A stretch of DNA of 64,000 nt from Candidatus Riesia pediculicola. Lineage in GTDB: Bacteria > Pseudomonadota > Gammaproteobacteria > Enterobacterales > Enterobacteriaceae. Positions 29,327 to 39,741 of the stretch are shown here, in pieces (position 1 is the stretch's first letter; each line of letters starts with the position of its first letter). The notes under the pieces are model-generated. The model was not told the DNA's origin. It made no database searches and saw only the letters and a list, made by a program, of their open reading frames with translations. The DNA lies in contig NZ_CP012841.1 in assembly GCF_002073915.1 (NCBI RefSeq), forward strand, positions 243,328 to 307,327, read 5' to 3'. The position numbers and the translations under genes are program-made.

Positions 29327-30148
29327 TCATCCCCTTTTATTTTCTATGATTTCTCTAACAATTCGAACAGCTTGTGCTGTTTCTTTCACATCATGAGCTC
29401 GAATGATTTTAGCCCCTTTTAAACAAGCAATCGTTGCACAAACAATACTACCATTTAATCTATCTTGAACCGGGATCTTAAGTAAATCTCCTATCATAGA
29501 TTTTCTAGAAATTCCAACTAAAATTGGATATCTCAATTTTTCTAATTGATTTAAATTTGATAATATTTGGTAATTCTCAGAAGTATTTTTTTTAAACCCA
29601 AATCCTGGGTCAATAACAATTCTCTTTTCTTTAATACCTTCTTGTTTTAATTTGTCAGTTTCTTCGATGAAATATTTATTTAAAGATGAAATGATATTGT
29701 TTTTCGAATTCGATTGTAGAAAAATATTACAAGTAACACATATTGGTATATCTTGATGATCTAAGATCAACGATATGATTTTTTTATTGAAGGGTTCAAC
29801 ATTATTAATCATACTGATACCAATTTTTAGCATTTCTTGAATCACCAAATTTTTTGATGAGTCAATAGAAATTGGAATATCGAATCGTTCAATAATCGAT
29901 CTTACTATCGGAAAAATTCTTTCCAATTCTAATTCTTGATCAATCTTTCGGGAATTAGGTCGGGTGGATTCTCCTCCAATATCTATAATGGAAGCTCCAT
30001 CAGATATCATTTGGTCAACTTTCTTCAAGGCTGAATCGATGTTTCCGCATCTACTAACATCGTAAAAAGAATCTGGAGTCAAATTTAATATACCCATAAC
30101 AACTGGATATTTGAGATTAATTTTATATTTATTACATGTAATCTGCAT
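29327..30148 (-). CDS. folP: dihydropteroate synthase
   Basis: Condenses p-aminobenzoate with the pterin pyrophosphate in folate synthesis; target of sulfonamides. Family blocks: MGILNLTPDSFYDVS, DIGGESTRPNS, ISIDSSKN, VIDPGFGFKK, ILVGISRKSMIG and IIRAHDVKETAQAVRI at the C-terminus. 273 residues, full length. Located between ftsH and glmM as in E. coli. Its retention in a strongly reduced genome suggests folate supply to itself or a host. Confidence 0.96.
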   Translation of the reverse strand: MQITCNKYKINLKYPVVMGILNLTPDSFYDVSRCGNIDSALKKVDQMISDGASIIDIGGESTRPNSRKIDQELELERIFPIVRSIIERFDIPISIDSSKNLVIQEMLKIGISMINNVEPFNKKIISLILDHQDIPICVTCNIFLQSNSKNNIISSLNKYFIEETDKLKQEGIKEKRIVIDPGFGFKKNTSENYQILSNLNQLEKLRYPILVGISRKSMIGDLLKIPVQDRLNGSIVCATIACLKGAKIIRAHDVKETAQAVRIVREIIENKRG

Positions 30149-30208
30149 AATAATAAAGAATGAGTCGATGGTTCATTTTAAAAACATGTTCGTATGGCTC
30201 ATAGGTAT

Positions 30209-32035
30209 CTATTTCTTATTTTCCGAAGATTCAAACTTCTGATTCATTATATCTTCTATTTGTTCCGCATTAATTGTCTCATACTTCATTAATGCGTTCT
30301 TCATACTATGAAGAATTTCTATTCGATCTTTTAAAATATTACGAGCTCTTTCGTAATTACGATCAATAATTTCTTTTACTTCCTTATCTACAGATCTAGC
30401 TGTTTTTTCAGATATATGATTTGACTTCAATACAGATCGACCTAAAAATATTTCATCTTCTTCTTCAGCATATAAAAGCGGACCTAATTTTTCTGAGAAT
30501 CCCCATTGAGTTACCATATTTCTTGCCAAATTTGTGGCAGTCTTGATATCATTCGAAGATCCTGTAGAAACTTTTTGAGATCCATAAATAATTTCTTCAG
30601 CCAGTCTTCCTCCATATAACGTAGAAATCTGACTTTCTAATTTTTGTTTACTTATACTAATCTGATCTCCTTTTGGAAGAAAAAAGGTGGTTCCTAAAGA
30701 CCTTCCTCTCGGAATAATAGTAATCTTATGTATTGGATCTTGTTCTGGCACTATTTTTCCAACTATGGCATGTCCTGCTTCATGATAAGCTGTGAGTTCT
30801 CTTTGTTCTTCTGTCATCACCATGGATCGATGTTCACTTCCCATCATAATTTTATCTTTTGCTTTTTCAAAATCCTCCATTCTAACAACTGATTGATTAG
30901 TTCTTGCTGCAAATATAGCAGCTTCGTTCACTAAATTCGATAGATCTGCTCCAGAAAATCCTGGAGTCCCTCTTGCTAGGATAGAAGCATCTACTTTAGA
31001 GTCGATCGGTATCTTTTTCATGTGAATCTTGAGTATTTGCTCTCTTCCTCTTACATCTGGCAGTCCTACTACGACTTGTCGATCAAACCTTCCAGGTCTT
31101 AGTAAAGCAGGATCTAACACATCTGGCCTATTAGTTGCAGCTATCACAATAATTCCTTCATTTCCTTCAAAACCATCCATTTCTACTAACATTTGATTTA
31201 GAGTTTGTTCTCTTTCATCGTGTCCTCCACCTAATCCAGTTCCTCTTTGTCTTCCAACTGCATCGATTTCATCGATGAAAATAATACAAGGAGAAGTCTT
31301 CTTAGCTTGCTCAAACATATCTCGTACTCTGGATGCTCCTACTCCAACGAACATTTCTACAAAATCGGATCCAGAAATTGTGAAAAATGGAACCCTTGCC
31401 TCTCCTGCGATAGCTTTAGCTAATAAGGTTTTTCCAGTTCCTGGAGGTCCAATCATCAAAATTCCCTTTGGGATTTTCCCTCCTAATTTTTTAAATCGAT
31501 CTGGCTCCCTTAGATATTCAACCAGTTCTTTTACTTCTTCTTTAGCTTCATCGCATCCAGCCACATCGTCAAAAGTGGTTTTTATTTCGTTTTTGGAAAG
31601 CATTTTTGCTTTACTCTTCCCAAAAGACATTGCTCCTTTTCCTCCAATTCCTTGTATTTGTCTCATAAAGAATATCCATACTCCTATTAAGAGAAACATT
31701 GGAAACCAAGATATAAAAAGGGTTGCCAAAATGCTTTGTCCTTGAGGAGGTTCTCCGATGATAGTGACGTGTCTTTCTAATAATGTATCTAGAAGTTTTG
31801 GATCTTCTTTTAGTGGAATATAAGTTAAATAACGACCGTTATCTTTTTTCTTAACATCAATTTCTCTTTCAAAAATTTTTACTTCTTTAATTCGATCATT
31901 TGTTAAATCATTCATAAAAGTAGAATAATCTATCTTTTGAACAATCGATTCATTGGGATTAAAACTTTGAAATAAAGACATCAGAACTATTGCTATTACT
32001 ATCCAAAGAATCAAATTTTTCGCCATATCGCTCAA
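30209..32035 (-). CDS. ftsH: ATP-dependent zinc metalloprotease FtsH
   Basis: Membrane AAA+ protease. It begins [20 protein letters not shown], almost as in E. coli, with two membrane segments (the second [20 protein letters not shown]). Walker A GPPGTGKT, Walker B IIFIDEID, the second region of homology ([15 protein letters not shown]) and zinc site HEAGH follow. 608 residues against 644; only the disordered tail is short. HflK and HflC, its regulators, are encoded at 6.9-9.1 kb. It starts 40 bp after rlmE ends (same strand). Confidence 0.98.
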   Translation of the reverse strand: MSDMAKNLILWIVIAIVLMSLFQSFNPNESIVQKIDYSTFMNDLTNDRIKEVKIFEREIDVKKKDNGRYLTYIPLKEDPKLLDTLLERHVTIIGEPPQGQSILATLFISWFPMFLLIGVWIFFMRQIQGIGGKGAMSFGKSKAKMLSKNEIKTTFDDVAGCDEAKEEVKELVEYLREPDRFKKLGGKIPKGILMIGPPGTGKTLLAKAIAGEARVPFFTISGSDFVEMFVGVGASRVRDMFEQAKKTSPCIIFIDEIDAVGRQRGTGLGGGHDEREQTLNQMLVEMDGFEGNEGIIVIAATNRPDVLDPALLRPGRFDRQVVVGLPDVRGREQILKIHMKKIPIDSKVDASILARGTPGFSGADLSNLVNEAAIFAARTNQSVVRMEDFEKAKDKIMMGSEHRSMVMTEEQRELTAYHEAGHAIVGKIVPEQDPIHKITIIPRGRSLGTTFFLPKGDQISISKQKLESQISTLYGGRLAEEIIYGSQKVSTGSSNDIKTATNLARNMVTQWGFSEKLGPLLYAEEEDEIFLGRSVLKSNHISEKTARSVDKEVKEIIDRNYERARNILKDRIEILHSMKNALMKYETINAEQIEDIMNQKFESSENKK

Positions 32036-32075
32036 AGTGAGTATACCTCTCTCTTTCGTTTATACTAAATAATTT

Positions 32076-32676
32076 TTATATCTTGGATACACCGCATTTA
32101 AACCGTTTTGCAATGATATAAATCTCATTTGACTGTTTTATGGAAGAATGTGGTTTTCGAATTTTCACACTCGAAAAAATATTCCTAATCTTTTGATATT
32201 GATTCGAAAAATTTTTTCCATAAAACATTTTCAAAATACAACTTCCTTCAGGAATTAACATGAATTTACAAATTTCTATCACTTTTTCAGTTAAAAGAAA
32301 ACATTTTGGAATATCTATTATCGATATTCCAGTGATGTTAGGACACATATCCGACAGAATAACGTGAGCAGGAAATTTTAAATTGTCTGATAGTCGAGTT
32401 ATTGTGCTTCTATCAAATACGTCTCCTTGAAAAAAATGAACATTTTTTATCGGATCCATCGGCTTAATATCGCAGGAAATAATGTGTCCTAATCGACCAA
32501 CTATTTTAGAAGAGTAGAGGGACCAACCTCCAGGATACGATCCCAAATCAATTACTCTCATTCCAGGAGAAAGTATCTTGTCCTTCTCTTGAATTTCTTT
32601 TAACTTAAACCATGAACGAGAACGAATTTTTTTTTTTTGCTTGAATAAAGTAAAATTCTCTACTTCTTGTTCTCAT
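32076..32676 (-). CDS. rlmE: 23S rRNA 2'-O-methyltransferase RlmE (FtsJ), frame broken at poly-A
   Basis: Methylates U2552 of 23S rRNA. The unbroken frame (from ATG 32561) begins at MRVIDLGSYPGGWSLYSSK, the SAM site, and has CDIKPMDP, ILSDMCPNITG and LKMFYGK. It lacks the first ~50 residues. Upstream the DNA still encodes IRSRSWFKLKEIQEKDK running straight into MRVIDLG without a start codon. Before that is an A12 tract (32627-32638) and, in another frame, MRTRSREFYFIQAKKK from ATG 32676. With 11 or 14 A residues the two parts fuse into a protein like E. coli QAQKKGLRSRAWFKL. In E. coli it precedes ftsH, as here. Confidence 0.88.
32627..32638 (-). repeat. A12 homopolymer (coding strand) at the rlmE frame break
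   Basis: Twelve T on the plus strand, read as A12 in rlmE. The upstream frame continues into AATTCG... and ends at a nearby TAA; the homologous reading resumes in a different frame. One A fewer or two more restores a continuous gene. Confidence 0.85.
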
Positions 32677-32975
32677 CCATTTAAAAGATTTCGATCTATT
32701 TTTCATTTTTTTATTCTTGGGTTATTTTCTCAATAAGATGAGTGATCTTTCTATTTTTTTATAAAAATGAACTCTTTGACGAAATTCTTTTAGATCTTTT
32801 AATCAAAAAACAAGAAAAAATCCTTCAGTAAATAGTTGTGGTGAATGATATGAAATTTTCTGAATCAACGAAAACAAAACTATTTAAATTTATAAAGATA
32901 TTTTTAACAGTCTTTCATCTGAAAATTCTATTTTTTGATAGTTCATTTTTTTTTAAGATTAGTTTATTTTAAATT

Positions 32976-33464
32976 TTAAAGATTGTATTGAATATATTTA
33001 ACTTCTAATATTGTATAAATCGCTTTTCCATTAGGAGTGTTAATCTTTACAACGTCTCCTTCTTTTTTTCCTATGATTCCTTTAGCAATTGGAGAACAAA
33101 AAGAGATGAGATTTTCTTTGAAATCAGCTTCATCTTCTCCAACTATTTGATAAATCGATATTTTTTCAGAGATATTATCTTTTAATGTAACAGTTGATCC
33201 AAACGTTACGTGATTTTTTTCTTTTAATTGTGTCACATCTATGACGTGAGCATTCAACAGTTTTCTTTCGATTTCTTTAATCCTTCCTTCATAAAAACTT
33301 TGTTCTTCTCTAGCAGCTTGATACTCTGCGTTTTCTTTTAAATCTCCGTGTTTTCTTGCTTCTATCAGAGATGTAATAATTTCGGGTCGTTTAACATTTT
33401 TCAAAAATTCAAGTTCTTTTCTTAATTTTTTTTCTCCATTTAATGTCATTGGAACTCGTTTCAT
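32976..33464 (-). CDS. greA: transcript cleavage factor GreA
   Basis: Rescues backtracked RNA polymerase. The N-terminal coiled coil ([40 protein letters not shown]) includes the acidic tip residues in DLKENAEY. The C-terminal FKBP-like domain contains [29 protein letters not shown] (in part). 162 residues, full length. GAGG lies about 9 nt before the ATG. dacB, its E. coli neighbour, and yhbY toward rlmE are lost. Confidence 0.97.
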   Translation of the reverse strand: MKRVPMTLNGEKKLRKELEFLKNVKRPEIITSLIEARKHGDLKENAEYQAAREEQSFYEGRIKEIERKLLNAHVIDVTQLKEKNHVTFGSTVTLKDNISEKISIYQIVGEDEADFKENLISFCSPIAKGIIGKKEGDVVKINTPNGKAIYTILEVKYIQYNL

Positions 33465-33921
33465 TTATGAACCTCAATTGTAAGAAAATGAAATTTATAG
33501 TTTTTAATCAGTTTTTGATGAATTCTTACGAAAATCTCCAAATATTTCTTAAGTAATTAAAGCTTTTATTGTAACCTTTGTTCAATTGGACATAGAAAAA
33601 TAATTTTTTAGCTTATATTTATTAATAAAGCATTTTTGAAAAATATGTTTAGAATCCATTTGGTTTTTAGATTTTTTTATGTTACAAAAAACATTTGACA
33701 TTTTACAAGAAAAATTCCTCTCTCTTAAGAATAGGAAGGATGAATATTTTTATTTCAATTTGATAAGATAAATCGTTTTTTATCAGTCACTGACTCTTTC
33801 GTTTTTTATGAATAACATAATAAACAAAGAATTATTTATTTTTTTACGAGAAAATAAAAAATTTACTATAATTTTTCTAAATGGTTCATTCTGAATATTG
33901 GTTTAATACTTATTTCAATTT
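33465..33921. other. spacer greA-obgE (site of lost dacB)
   Basis: 457 bp with no supported gene. E. coli has dacB (about 1.4 kb) here; no penicillin-binding motif (SxxK, SxN, KTG) in a plausible frame is visible. Confidence 0.5.
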
Positions 33922-34935
33922 TTAGCAAGATATTGTTCTTTCAGATGATATATAATCAGCTATATCTCTACAGAGATTTTTGAGTCCAATTTTTTTTATA
34001 GCAGAGATGGAGTAATATTTTTTTTTCCATGAAATCTTTTGAACAATTTCATCTACCGTTTTCTTATAAAATTTTTCGTCGAGAAGATCAATTTTATTAA
34101 AGACAATCCACCTTTCTTTTTCAAATAAACTTTTTTTATATGAAATAATTTCTGAATCAATCGTTTTAATTCTCTCAATGGGAGATCTTGTATCTTCCTG
34201 AGAAATATCAACTACATGGAGTAAGATAGAACATCTTTCTAAATGTTTTAAGAATCTTATTCCTAAACCAATTCCTTTAGAAGCTCCATCAATTAGTCCA
34301 GGAATATCTGCTACTATAAAACTCCTTTTTTCTGTTCTTACAACTCCAAGATGAGGAAACAAAGTTGTAAAAGGATAATCTGCAACTTTTGGTTTTGCGG
34401 AAGAGATTTGACGAATTAAGCTAGATTTTCCTGAATTTGGCATTCCTAATAGACCAACATCAGCAATCATATTGAGTTCTAAAAATATTTTTTTTTTGTC
34501 TCCATATTTTCCTTCTGTAAATCGATCACTTCTTTTTGTCCTAAATCTATGATTTCCTAATCCAAAAGAGCCTCCTACTGCAACTTTTATAGACTGATTA
34601 TGAAACTTTAAATCCATAATCATATTTTTTTTCTCATCAAATACTTTAGTTCCCACTGGTACTTTCTCAATCATATCTTTTCCTTTTTTTCCTTTTCTAA
34701 GATAGCTTCTTCCGTTTTTTCCATTTTCTGCTCGAATAGTTCGATGATAATGATAATATGTCAAATCATTCATATCTTTGTCCGATACCAAATATATATC
34801 TCCTCCCTTTCCACCGTCTCCTCCGTTAGGAACTTTTCTATTTAGAGTCCGTGTTTTATTTTTTTGAAAACTAACACAACCGGAACCTCCGTTTCCTGCT
34901 ATTACAGATATCTCTATTTCATCAATAAATTTCAT
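33922..34935 (-). CDS. obgE: GTPase ObgE/CgtA
   Basis: Ribosome-associated GTPase of 50S assembly and stress response. The glycine-rich Obg fold (ISVIAGNGGSGCVSFQKNK, PNGGDGGKGGDIYL) leads to the G domain: GMPNSGKSSL (G1), DYPFTTLFPHLGVV (G2), ADIPGLIDGA (G3), NKIDLL (G4), SAI (G5). 337 residues; the acidic C-terminal tail of E. coli ObgE (390) is absent. The coding-strand A10 tract at 34488-34497 is in frame (DKKKIFLEL). Downstream of rpmA in one cluster, yhbE lost. Confidence 0.97.
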   Translation of the reverse strand: MKFIDEIEISVIAGNGGSGCVSFQKNKTRTLNRKVPNGGDGGKGGDIYLVSDKDMNDLTYYHYHRTIRAENGKNGRSYLRKGKKGKDMIEKVPVGTKVFDEKKNMIMDLKFHNQSIKVAVGGSFGLGNHRFRTKRSDRFTEGKYGDKKKIFLELNMIADVGLLGMPNSGKSSLIRQISSAKPKVADYPFTTLFPHLGVVRTEKRSFIVADIPGLIDGASKGIGLGIRFLKHLERCSILLHVVDISQEDTRSPIERIKTIDSEIISYKKSLFEKERWIVFNKIDLLDEKFYKKTVDEIVQKISWKKKYYSISAIKKIGLKNLCRDIADYISSERTISC

Positions 34936-34968
34936 GTTTTTAAAATTTAATTATTCAAGAACAGATTT

Positions 34969-35244
34969 TTACAGTTTTTTTTGTAAAGTTTGAGAAATTA
35001 CATTGATATATTTTTTTTGACTTTTTTTTCTTTTCAAGAAATTAACTTTTCCGTAAACCAATGCGAATAATGTATGATCTTTTGCACAGCCGACATTTTT
35101 ACCAGCATGAAACTTTGTTCCTCGCTGTCTTATAATGATATTTCCTGGAAATACAATTTGACCTCCAAATTTTTTTACTCCTAATCTTTTCGATTTAGAG
35201 TCTCTTCCATTTCTAGTGGAACCGCTTGCTCTCTTATGCGCCAT
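34969..35244 (-). CDS. rpmA: 50S ribosomal protein L27
   Basis: Its N-terminus reaches the peptidyl transferase centre. It starts [20 protein letters not shown] and carries [23 protein letters not shown] (in part) and [16 protein letters not shown]. 91 residues; a lysine-rich C-terminal extension replaces the usual end. AAAGGT lies about 6 nt before the ATG. It follows rplU by 15 bp. Confidence 0.98.
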   Translation of the reverse strand: MAHKRASGSTRNGRDSKSKRLGVKKFGGQIVFPGNIIIRQRGTKFHAGKNVGCAKDHTLFALVYGKVNFLKRKKSQKKYINVISQTLQKKL

Positions 35245-35259
35245 ATCGATACCTTTCTT

Positions 35260-35571
35260 TTAAAAAGAAATTTTTTCTATCTTAATTAAAGTAAACTTTT
35301 GTCTATGACCTTGTTTTTTTTTGCTATGTTTTCTTCTTCTAAACTTGATAATTTTAATCTTCTTACCTTGAAGATGAGAGATTACCTTTACGATAACCTT
35401 TGCATGAGGTACAAATGGATCTCCTATTTTAATAATTTTTTTATCATAAATAGATAAAATTTGATTGAACTCAACCAAACTATTTATTTTATTCTTCAAT
35501 CGATCTACTTTAAGGTAAGATCCTACTTTTACCAGGTACTGTTTGAAATTTTTTTGAAAAATTATATACAT
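35260..35571 (-). CDS. rplU: 50S ribosomal protein L21
   Basis: Binds 23S domain I with L20. Starting at ATG 35571 it is 103 residues, the E. coli length, and aligns throughout: MYIIFQKNFKQYLVKVGSYL, IGDPFVPHAKVIVKVI, IIKFRRRKHSKKKQGHRQKFT (in part). The frame is open further upstream to 35634, but that hydrophobic stretch is not part of L21. No strong ribosome-binding site is seen. Divergent from ispB, as in E. coli. Confidence 0.96.
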   Translation of the reverse strand: MYIIFQKNFKQYLVKVGSYLKVDRLKNKINSLVEFNQILSIYDKKIIKIGDPFVPHAKVIVKVISHLQGKKIKIIKFRRRKHSKKKQGHRQKFTLIKIEKISF

Positions 35572-35758
35572 GAGAAGTTTAACCACCAATAATAATATGG
35601 TGAGATGTTCTAATTTAAAAGTAAAATAAGACAACTCTGATGTTAAAATTTAGAATGAAAAAAGAAAATTTATAAAATAAAGAACAAATATTTAATTGAA
35701 TTATAATAATTTTTTGTATATTTTCCAGAAATTTTACTTTAACAAGAAAAGATAAGGA

Positions 35759-36715
35759 ATGAACCTAAAATTTATCTTTAAATTAATCAAGAAGGAAATA
35801 TCTTCTGTTAATAAAATAATTTTTGATCAACTTCGCTCAGATGTACAATTAGTTAATCGGTTCATAAAGTATTTTAATCAAAATTCTGGAAAAAAAATTC
35901 GACCGATAATTACTTTATTATTCAGCAAAATACTAGGTTATCGAGGAAAAAAAGACATAATTGCAGCTTCCTTAATTGAGTTTATTCATATTGCAACTCT
36001 TTTACATGATGATATCATCGATTCTTCCATAATACGTCGTGGGAGAAAAAAGTCTAGTATAGTTTTTGGAAATGAAATTAGTGTTTTAGTGGGAGATTTC
36101 GTATATGCAAAATCCTTAAAGATGATAGTTGGATTAAATTCGAAAAAAGTTTTAAATCTAATTAGTAAAACTGTACATATGATAATTGAAGGAGAAATAT
36201 TACAACTCTCTAATCGTACTTTGGAAATCTCTCAAGAAACGTATATGAAAATAATATATCAAAAAACTTCCAGTCTTTTTGAAACAGCTGCTTATATTCT
36301 TACTTTTATATGTAATGTGGATTCAGATAAAAAGATAGCATTGAAAAATTACGGGAGGCATTTTGGAAATGCATTTCAGTTAATCAATGATATTAAGGAT
36401 TATCAGAATTGTTCGAATAATTTCATAAGTAAAGGAAATGATTTAAATGATGGCAATTTCACATTACCTTTAATTCATGTTATGCAAAAAGTTTCTAAGA
36501 AAGAATCTATGGAAATAAAAAAAGTTATTCAGGAAGGCAAAGGAAGAAGCATATTAAGAAGAATTTCATTTTTGATGAAACGATATGGATCTTTGGAATA
36601 TTCTAGAAAGATAGCTGAATCAGAAATTAAGATTGCAATTCAATCTTTAGATCATTTTAAATGTTCTTCTTACAAAACGGCATTAATAAAGTTAACTACA
36701 TCAATAATTGACTAA
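35759..36715 (+). CDS. ispB: octaprenyl diphosphate synthase
   Basis: Trans-polyprenyl synthase that makes the ubiquinone/menaquinone side chain. GKKIRPIITLL, first aspartate motif LLHDDIIDSS, RRGRKKSS, GDFVYAKSLKM and FQLINDIKDYQN are seen. The second DDxxD motif (DDLLD in E. coli) reads NDIKD, losing its first Asp. 318 residues, near full length. The ATG is immediately preceded by AAGGA with no spacing, but the N-terminus MNLKFIFKLIKKEISSVN aligns with E. coli, and AAGAAAAG just upstream may serve. It is divergent from rplU. Confidence 0.94.
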   Translation: MNLKFIFKLIKKEISSVNKIIFDQLRSDVQLVNRFIKYFNQNSGKKIRPIITLLFSKILGYRGKKDIIAASLIEFIHIATLLHDDIIDSSIIRRGRKKSSIVFGNEISVLVGDFVYAKSLKMIVGLNSKKVLNLISKTVHMIIEGEILQLSNRTLEISQETYMKIIYQKTSSLFETAAYILTFICNVDSDKKIALKNYGRHFGNAFQLINDIKDYQNCSNNFISKGNDLNDGNFTLPLIHVMQKVSKKESMEIKKVIQEGKGRSILRRISFLMKRYGSLEYSRKIAESEIKIAIQSLDHFKCSSYKTALIKLTTSIID

Positions 36716-37687
36716 AAGATATGTTTCATAAAGTAGATGTTTCATCTTCTTTTTGGATAAAATGTTTTTGAAATTTTCAAATTAGAATATAAAAGAAATA
36801 CGCACTTAACTTAGTTGATTCTTTTAATAATCGTATCTTATAAAGAAATTTTAGGAGTTTTGTCTGAAAGTTTGGTGATGGTCGACTTTTTTGTTTTTTA
36901 AGAGTTATCAGTTCATCAAGATTTATTTCTTAATAATTTTCATTCTTTAATTTTTTTAAGATAGTAAATGACGTGAGATTTTTATTTTTTTAAGAATCGA
37001 AAAATTATCACTCTTTTAAATGATTTTTTAGGATGATGTTTCTAGAAAAAATTAAAAGATTTTTTGAAGATTTCTATAATTCTTACGAATTCTTCCGATC
37101 AATTGATTTAAAAAAAATAGAAGATACGTAACATGTTCGCTTCGTAACGTATTTTACAAGAACCTCCAAAAAATGAAAAGTAATTTGATTGAATTGATGA
37201 TATAGAAAATATATCAAATGAAATCTACATAAAAAATACTTTACATTTACGAAAAATCTTTTCGATGAATACCTACCTCTGAAATTTTGCTGAAAAAAAT
37301 TCATTCAGTTATATCTCTATAAAAAATCTTTCGTTTTCGGTTTTTACAGGAGATAGATTTTTTTGATTCATTATGAATGAAGAGAAAGTCCATACAATTT
37401 CGATACATCAAGTATTGACTATTGTATTTGAAAGATTTCTTATGTCATTTTGTGATGTTTTTGAAATTCAAATTTAAAGAGATATATTTAATAAAATTTT
37501 TAATTGAAAAACGAAAAGTGATAGGTTTCAACCCTTTTAACTCTATTTTTATTCAATTTGAGAAAAATTTTTTGATATAATGATTTCTTGAAGATAGTTA
37601 ATTTATTATTTTGTTCAATAAGAATGTATCAAATTAACGATACGTGCATTTAAAAAAAATATTTGAGATGGTCAACAAGGAGATTCA
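36716..37687. other. long spacer ispB-ppa
   Basis: 972 bp, the longest gap in the window. No protein or structural RNA motif is seen. A TATAAT lies at 37575-37580, about 108 bp before ppa, but the best upstream -35 match is not at standard spacing. A 73-codon open stretch at 37083-37304 (minus) resembles nothing. Confidence 0.5.
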
Positions 37688-38230
37688 ATGAACAGCTTTT
37701 CAAATATTCCATCTGGAAAAAAATTACCGTATGATTTTTTTTCTATTATAGAAATTTCTTCAGGATCTAAGATAGTAAAATATGAAATTGATAAAAAGTT
37801 AGGAGCTTTTTTTGTGGACAGATTTATTCCCTCTTTAATGAGCTATCCTTGCAATTATGGGTATATTAATCAAACTATTGGAGAAGATGGAGATCCAATT
37901 GACGTATTAGTTTTAACCCCTCATCCAGTGCGTTCAGGATCAGTTATTAGATGTAGACCAATTGGAACTTTAAAGATGCGAGATGAGTCTGGAGTAGATA
38001 CTAAAATTATCTCTGTTCCACATCGTTCTTTAACTACAAACTATGATAAAATAAAAGATGTGAGTGATCTTTCAGAACACATTCGAAAAAGAATAATCTA
38101 TTTTTTTCAACATTATAAAGATTTAGAAGAAAAAAGGTGGACTTCTGTTGAAGGATTAGGAAATTTCTCATCCGCATGTGATGAAATTTCTAAAGCAGTT
38201 TCAAGAAGGGAGTGCAAAAGAAATTTTTGA
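37688..38230 (+). CDS. ppa: inorganic pyrophosphatase
   Basis: Hydrolyses pyrophosphate to drive biosynthesis. Family I signature: KYEIDKKLGAFFVDRF, PCNYGYINQT, GEDGDPIDVLVL (three catalytic Asp), VIRCRPIGTLKMRDESGVD (in part), FFQHYKDLE. 180 residues, full length. AAGGAG about 6 nt before the ATG is one of the strongest ribosome-binding sites in the window. Confidence 0.98.
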   Translation: MNSFSNIPSGKKLPYDFFSIIEISSGSKIVKYEIDKKLGAFFVDRFIPSLMSYPCNYGYINQTIGEDGDPIDVLVLTPHPVRSGSVIRCRPIGTLKMRDESGVDTKIISVPHRSLTTNYDKIKDVSDLSEHIRKRIIYFFQHYKDLEEKRWTSVEGLGNFSSACDEISKAVSRRECKRNF

Positions 38231-38574
38231 AAATCTTAAAATCTACTTTTTATATTTTTATTGAAGTTTTCTGGAAAATGATTATAGGATTTTGTAAAAG
38301 TAAAGTTTAGAAGTGTTTTATATAATATTTTTCTCAGATCTTCGATTAGAAGGTTAATTTATTCTTCGCGAAGAACTTATGATCAAATTAATATTAAAAA
38401 GAAGTAAGGATAACTTTATAAAAAAATAATAAGAAGATTGTTTGCCTTTCATATAAGAGTTCGATCTTGCAGAACATCTTTTTGAAATGCTTGGTAAACC
38501 AATATATGTATCTTAAAGAAATCTTTAATAGATCGATAACTCTCTATGAATAAAATAATAAATTTGTAACCTTT
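38231..38574. other. spacer ppa-nth
   Basis: 344 bp. No gene seen. A tRNA T-arm-like GAGTTCGATCTTG near 38457 is not part of a foldable tRNA. Confidence 0.5.
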
Positions 38575-39222
38575 ATGAATCATAAGATAAGAATGGAAAT
38601 TTTAAATCGTTTTAGAAGAAGGGATACGTATTCTTCAAATACTGATCTTTGTGTAAATTCTAATTTTGAATTGTTAATTTCTACAGTCTTATCTACTAGA
38701 TCAAGAAACAGTTTGGTTAATTTAGTAACCGAAGACTTGTATAGAACTGCTAATAATGCAAATAAAATGATTTTTTTAGGATCTAAAAAAATTAAAAAAA
38801 TCATAGAAAAAATAGGATTATCTAGAGTAAAATCGAAAAATATATTGAATATCTGTCAAATTTTAATTCAAAAATACAAAGGAAACGTTCCAAACACCAG
38901 AAAATCTTTAGAATGTCTTCCGGGAGTTGGAAGAAAAGTTTCTAACGTAGTATTAAACATTGGTTTCGGTTATTCAACAATTGCAGTTGATACTCATGTT
39001 TTTAGAGTATGTAATAGAACTGGTTTTGCAATTTCTAATAGCTACCTTAAGTTAGAAAAGTATTTGCTGAGTATTGTTCCTATAAGATTTAGAAGAAGAT
39101 TTCATTACTTATTTTTTTTACATGGGAAAGTTATTTGTACTTATAAAAATCCTTCTTGCTTGTGTTGTTTTATTTCAGACTTGTGTGAATATAAAAATAA
39201 AAATATGACAATAAATAGTTAG
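38575..39222 (+). CDS. nth: endonuclease III
   Basis: DNA glycosylase/AP lyase for oxidised pyrimidines. Helix-hairpin-helix LPGVGRKVSNVVLN carries the catalytic Lys; the catalytic Asp is in IAVDTHVFRV. The [4Fe-4S] ligands are present with the family spacing C-x6-C-x2-C-x5-C (CTYKNPSCLCCFISDLC). 215 residues, full length. The N-terminal part is more divergent (LISTVLSTRSRN instead of LLSAQATD, losing the Gln-Ala-Thr-Asp stretch), so activity could be reduced. Confidence 0.95.
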   Translation: MNHKIRMEILNRFRRRDTYSSNTDLCVNSNFELLISTVLSTRSRNSLVNLVTEDLYRTANNANKMIFLGSKKIKKIIEKIGLSRVKSKNILNICQILIQKYKGNVPNTRKSLECLPGVGRKVSNVVLNIGFGYSTIAVDTHVFRVCNRTGFAISNSYLKLEKYLLSIVPIRFRRRFHYLFFLHGKVICTYKNPSCLCCFISDLCEYKNKNMTINS

Positions 39223-39741
39223 TTCTTTCCATTTATTTTCTCTTTCATTATTTTTTAAAAGAAGATAATTTTATGTACTTTACAAAAATTTTAGTAAACT
39301 AATTTGAATTTTGGATGAGTAAAAATTGACTATATATTTTGCCAAGTTCGATAAATACGAAAGGTTAAGTTCTTATTTACAGAAAGGAGATGATAGTTGG
39401 TTCTTGAATATTGAAAAAATGATTCTTTGGTAGTACATACATTGAAGAGATAAATCATTTTAAGAATAAGGAAACTGTTTTTTACCGAAATTTTTCCAAA
39501 ATGATTTTTTTATTGTATACTTGTTCTCTGATTGAGAAATTTGTTGATCTGTATTTTTAATATCAAATAAAAGTCCATTCAGAACAGTTTTCTTTCTAGG
39601 AAAAATTAATATTTTCGAAAAAATTATTTTTTTTGGAAGAATCGAATTCAATATCTTAAAAAGTTTTCATTGTCTCTCTATTATTTAATAAATAGTTTTT
39701 CAATGAACGTTTTTAATTACAATCTCGATCTAATAAAAATT
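39223..39741. other. spacer nth-ribA
   Basis: 519 bp without a recognisable gene. An open stretch at 39460-39651 (minus) is lysine/isoleucine-rich and unlike any family I know. The ribA promoter must lie here. Confidence 0.5.

Noticed and set aside
31275..31745. 156-codon open frame antisense to ftsH
   Set aside because: No homology, and it mirrors the codon pattern of the well-supported ftsH on the other strand.
37083..37304. 73-codon open frame in the ispB-ppa gap
   Set aside because: No family resemblance, no ribosome-binding site; chance length in AT-rich DNA.
38445..38480. Degraded tRNA suggested by GAGTTCGATCTTG
   Set aside because: No acceptor, D or anticodon arm can be folded around it.
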